From Burkholderiaceae bacterium (GTDB lineage Bacteria > Pseudomonadota > Gammaproteobacteria > Burkholderiales > Burkholderiaceae_C), in contig JALQVJ010000444.1 in the NCBI GenBank assembly GCA_023260355.1, positions 1 to 8,890 on the forward strand: DNA of 8,890 nt, given 5' to 3'. Both the position numbers and the translations under genes were made by a program. Within the stretch, counting starts at the first letter, position 1. Every line of letters starts with the position of its first letter. Shown here one piece after another: positions 7,053-8,890 of the stretch. The notes below the pieces were generated by a model that did no database searches, was not told the DNA's origin, and saw only the letters and a list, made by a program, of their open reading frames with translations.

Positions 7053-7589
7053 TCAGCGGTATTTGGCATCTGCGGCCTTGGCGGCAGCGATGTCTTTTTC
7101 GTAACGGTCACCCACCGCCAGGAGCATGTCTTTGGTGAAGTACAGGTCACCGCGCTCTTCACCGTGGTATTCAAAGATTTGTGTTTCTACGATCGAATCC
7201 ACAGGGCAGCTTTCCTCACAAAAGCCGCAAAAAATGCATTTGGTCAAATCGATGTCATAGCGCGTCGTGCGGCGCGAACCATCGGTTTGGCGCTCGCCAG
7301 CTTCAATGGTGATCGCCATCGCGGGGCACACGGCCTCACACAACTTACAGGCGATGCAGCGCTCTTCACCGTTCTCGTAGCGGCGCAACGCATGCAGCCC
7401 TCGGAATCGGGGGGACAACGGCGTCTTTTCCTCTGGGTACTGGATCGTGACCTTGCGGGCGAACAAATACCGGCCGGTCAGCGCCATGCCCTTGATCAAC
7501 TCCAAGAGCATGAAGCTCGAGAAGAAATCGCGCAGCGAGAACGCAGCCTTAGACGAGGCAGAGTTTGATGAATGAATCACAGCGGACAT
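7053..7589 (-). CDS. nuoI: NADH-quinone oxidoreductase subunit I (two 4Fe-4S clusters)
   Basis: NuoI (178 residues) is the 8Fe ferredoxin-like subunit of complex I that carries clusters N6a and N6b and delivers electrons towards the terminal cluster N2 in NuoB, close to the membrane. Two complete CxxCxxCxxxCP motifs are present: C78, C81, C84, C88 and C118, C121, C124, C128. An N-terminal amphipathic or hydrophobic stretch around residues 18-45 ([18 protein letters not shown]) fits the helix that lies on the membrane surface. The C-terminus is charged and alanine-rich (residues 163-178). Length is close to the usual size of about 160-180. The start lies 6 bases after the nuoH stop with only a weak ribosome binding site (GGAA about 11 bases ahead), so coupling to nuoH is likely. 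A start a few codons further in cannot be excluded. Confidence 0.97.
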   Translation of the reverse strand: MSAVIHSSNSASSKAAFSLRDFFSSFMLLELIKGMALTGRYLFARKVTIQYPEEKTPLSPRFRGLHALRRYENGEERCIACKLCEAVCPAMAITIEAGERQTDGSRRTTRYDIDLTKCIFCGFCEESCPVDSIVETQIFEYHGEERGDLYFTKDMLLAVGDRYEKDIAAAKAADAKYR

Positions 7590-7595
7590 GTCGGC

Positions 7596-8678
7596 TTAAT
7601 TCCAAATATTGAAGGGCGTCTGCATCCACAGACCCACAACCAACAACCACACCAGGGTCACTGGGATGAAAATCTTCCAGCCCAAGCGCATGATTTGGTC
7701 ATAGCGGTATCGGGGGAAAGTCGCACGCACCCAAATAAACATGGAGACCATCAAGAACGTCTTGATGCCCAACCAAATCCAACCTGGGATCCAGTTGAAC
7801 GGCGCGAAATCAAAGGGAGGCAACCAGCCGCCCAAAAACATCAGGGCAGCCAAAATCGATACCAACCACATGGCGGCGTATTCGGCCAAGAAAAAGATCG
7901 CAAAGCCCATGCCCGAATACTCGACCATGTGACCCGCGACGATTTCTGACTCGCCCTCGACCACGTCAAATGGGTGTCGATTGGTTTCGGCCACGCCAGA
8001 AATCATGTAGACCACGAAAATCGGGAACAAGGGCAACCAGTTCCATGACAACACGCCTAGTCCGCGATCGCTGAACCAGCCTTGTCCCTGCGAGGCCACC
8101 ACTTCGCCCAAGTTCATGCTGCCGCTGACCATGATGACCACGACCAAACAGAAGCCCATGGCAATCTCGTAGCTCACCATTTGTGCAGAGGCGCGCAATG
8201 CACCCAAAAAGGGGTACTTTGAGTTCGATGCCCAGCCGGCAATGATCACGCCATACACCTCAATGGAGGTGATCGCCATAATCAACAGCAGGCCCGCATT
8301 CACATTCGCGATCACGGCTTCGGGACCAAACGGCACTGCCACCCATGCCGCTAGCGCTGGCATGATGGCCATGACAGGGCCCAAACGGAACAAGCCTTTG
8401 CTGGCTGCGGTGGGTTGAATCAACTCTTTTGTCAACAGCTTCAACGCATCAGCGATTGGCTGCAACAAGCCAAAGGGCCCGACGCGGTTCGGGCCTAAAC
8501 GGACCTGCATGAAGCTGAGCAAACGGCGCTCCCACAGCGTGAGGTACGCGACAGCGCCCATCAGCGGCGCCAATACAGCGATGATTTTGACCAAGTTCCA
8601 AATCACCGGCCAGGCTGTCGAGGCCCACCAGCTCTCTGCGCTCAGGCCAAGCCCCCAATTAAAGATGGCGTCGATCAT
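7596..8678 (-). CDS. nuoH: NADH-quinone oxidoreductase subunit H (quinone-site membrane subunit)
   Basis: NuoH (360 residues) is the membrane subunit that joins the peripheral arm to the membrane arm of complex I and forms much of the ubiquinone cavity and the first proton channel. The family has eight transmembrane helices, and the hydrophobic segments here fit that. The conserved loop [16 protein letters not shown] begins at residue 50 and continues through [15 protein letters not shown] (about 71-85). E171 in [10 protein letters not shown] should match the conserved channel glutamate (E157 in E. coli by motif alignment). The acidic loop at 231-253 ([15 protein letters not shown], then EYSG) holds E231, D238, E241, E243, E245 and E253, which are typical of the quinone/E-channel region. 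The start follows a strong ribosome binding site and overlaps the nuoG stop; nuoI begins 6 bases downstream. The gene appears intact. Confidence 0.98.
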   Translation of the reverse strand: MIDAIFNWGLGLSAESWWASTAWPVIWNLVKIIAVLAPLMGAVAYLTLWERRLLSFMQVRLGPNRVGPFGLLQPIADALKLLTKELIQPTAASKGLFRLGPVMAIMPALAAWVAVPFGPEAVIANVNAGLLLIMAITSIEVYGVIIAGWASNSKYPFLGALRASAQMVSYEIAMGFCLVVVIMVSGSMNLGEVVASQGQGWFSDRGLGVLSWNWLPLFPIFVVYMISGVAETNRHPFDVVEGESEIVAGHMVEYSGMGFAIFFLAEYAAMWLVSILAALMFLGGWLPPFDFAPFNWIPGWIWLGIKTFLMVSMFIWVRATFPRYRYDQIMRLGWKIFIPVTLVWLLVVGLWMQTPFNIWN

Positions 8679-8890
8679 GCGAGGACCTCCTGGCGCGCAT
8701 CAGCTGTTTGTTGTAGCGCGGGTGCGCGGCGCACGATCGCATCGAGTTGATAAATGCTGGCAACTCGAGGCGTGTGATCAACCGTCTCCAACTGGATCGC
8801 AGCGCTAGTGGCATTAGACAGGCCAGTGACCACCTCGCCGGAGGTCACACCTGCTGCAGCCAACACATCTTGTGATGAATCGTGGCTCAT
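8675..8890 (-). CDS. nuoG: NADH-quinone oxidoreductase subunit G, C-terminal fragment
   Basis: This is the last 71 residues of NuoG, the large iron-sulfur subunit of the peripheral arm of complex I; the gene continues beyond the window edge. The reading frame is open to the edge, and the methionine at the edge is probably internal, because a complete NuoG is many hundreds of residues long. No cluster-binding cysteines fall in this piece. The assignment rests on position directly before nuoH and on the C-terminal pattern [13 protein letters not shown] followed by a short alanine-rich tail, which is familiar from betaproteobacterial NuoG. Its TGA stop overlaps the nuoH ATG in an ATGA arrangement, so the two are probably translationally coupled. 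Seen: the open frame and the overlap. Inferred: the identity of the missing part. Confidence 0.88.
   Translation of the reverse strand: MSHDSSQDVLAAAGVTSGEVVTGLSNATSAAIQLETVDHTPRVASIYQLDAIVRRAPALQQTADARQEVLA
8685..8691 (-). promoter_or_regulatory. Strong ribosome binding site of nuoH
   Basis: AGGAGGT on the minus strand lies six bases before the nuoH ATG and inside the last codons of nuoG. It is the strongest Shine-Dalgarno match in the window and confirms the nuoH start. It suggests that nuoH can recruit its own ribosomes in addition to coupling with nuoG. Confidence 0.85.

Noticed and set aside
6519..7568. A 349-codon plus-strand open frame opposite nuoI and nuoJ
   Set aside because: It lies wholly antisense to two clearly real genes. 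Its product is rich in His, Gln and Arg with no family-like motif, as expected for a mirror frame of membrane-protein codons.

Overview
The window is the distal half of a bacterial respiratory complex I (NADH:quinone oxidoreductase, nuo) operon. Every gene lies on the minus strand, so transcription runs from position 8890 towards position 1. Gene order, protein sequence style (for example the NuoH motif [15 protein letters not shown]) and the downstream trio DUF2818 / Nudix hydrolase / DUF1178 all point to a betaproteobacterium of the order Burkholderiales, most likely the family Comamonadaceae. GC content looks to be in the mid-fifties by eye, which would fit a freshwater Limnohabitans- or Rhodoferax-like lineage, but the genus is a guess.

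Layout in the direction of transcription: the C-terminal end of nuoG (8890-8675, cut by the window edge), nuoH (8678-7596), nuoI (7589-7053), nuoJ (7034-6408), nuoK (6411-6103), nuoL (6083-4056), nuoM (4042-2567), nuoN (2557-1076), a three-helix DUF2818 membrane protein (1060-761), a Nudix hydrolase of the ADP-ribose pyrophosphatase type (753-151), and the first 47 residues of a DUF1178 zinc-ribbon-like protein (143-1, cut by the window edge). Gaps between genes are 6-19 bases, and two junctions (nuoG/nuoH and nuoJ/nuoK) are 4-base ATGA overlaps. No promoter, terminator, RNA gene, mobile element or repeat array is visible, and no stretch over 20 bases is non-coding.

Functionally, NuoG and NuoI carry iron-sulfur clusters that pass electrons from NADH towards quinone. 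NuoH forms the membrane part of the quinone site. NuoJ and NuoK connect it to the three antiporter-like proton-pumping subunits NuoN, NuoM and NuoL. All of the fully contained nuo genes appear intact, with the expected conserved lysines, glutamates and cysteines. Two ORFs run upstream of the likely true starts: nuoL (real start 6083) and nuoM (real start 4042).

The least understood part is the tail: DUF2818, Nudix and DUF1178 are packed 7-15 bases apart behind nuoN. I see no clearly new system. The best candidates for undescribed biology are a possible complex I accessory role for DUF2818, a nucleotide-metabolism link through the Nudix enzyme, and a histidine-rich loop in NuoL.
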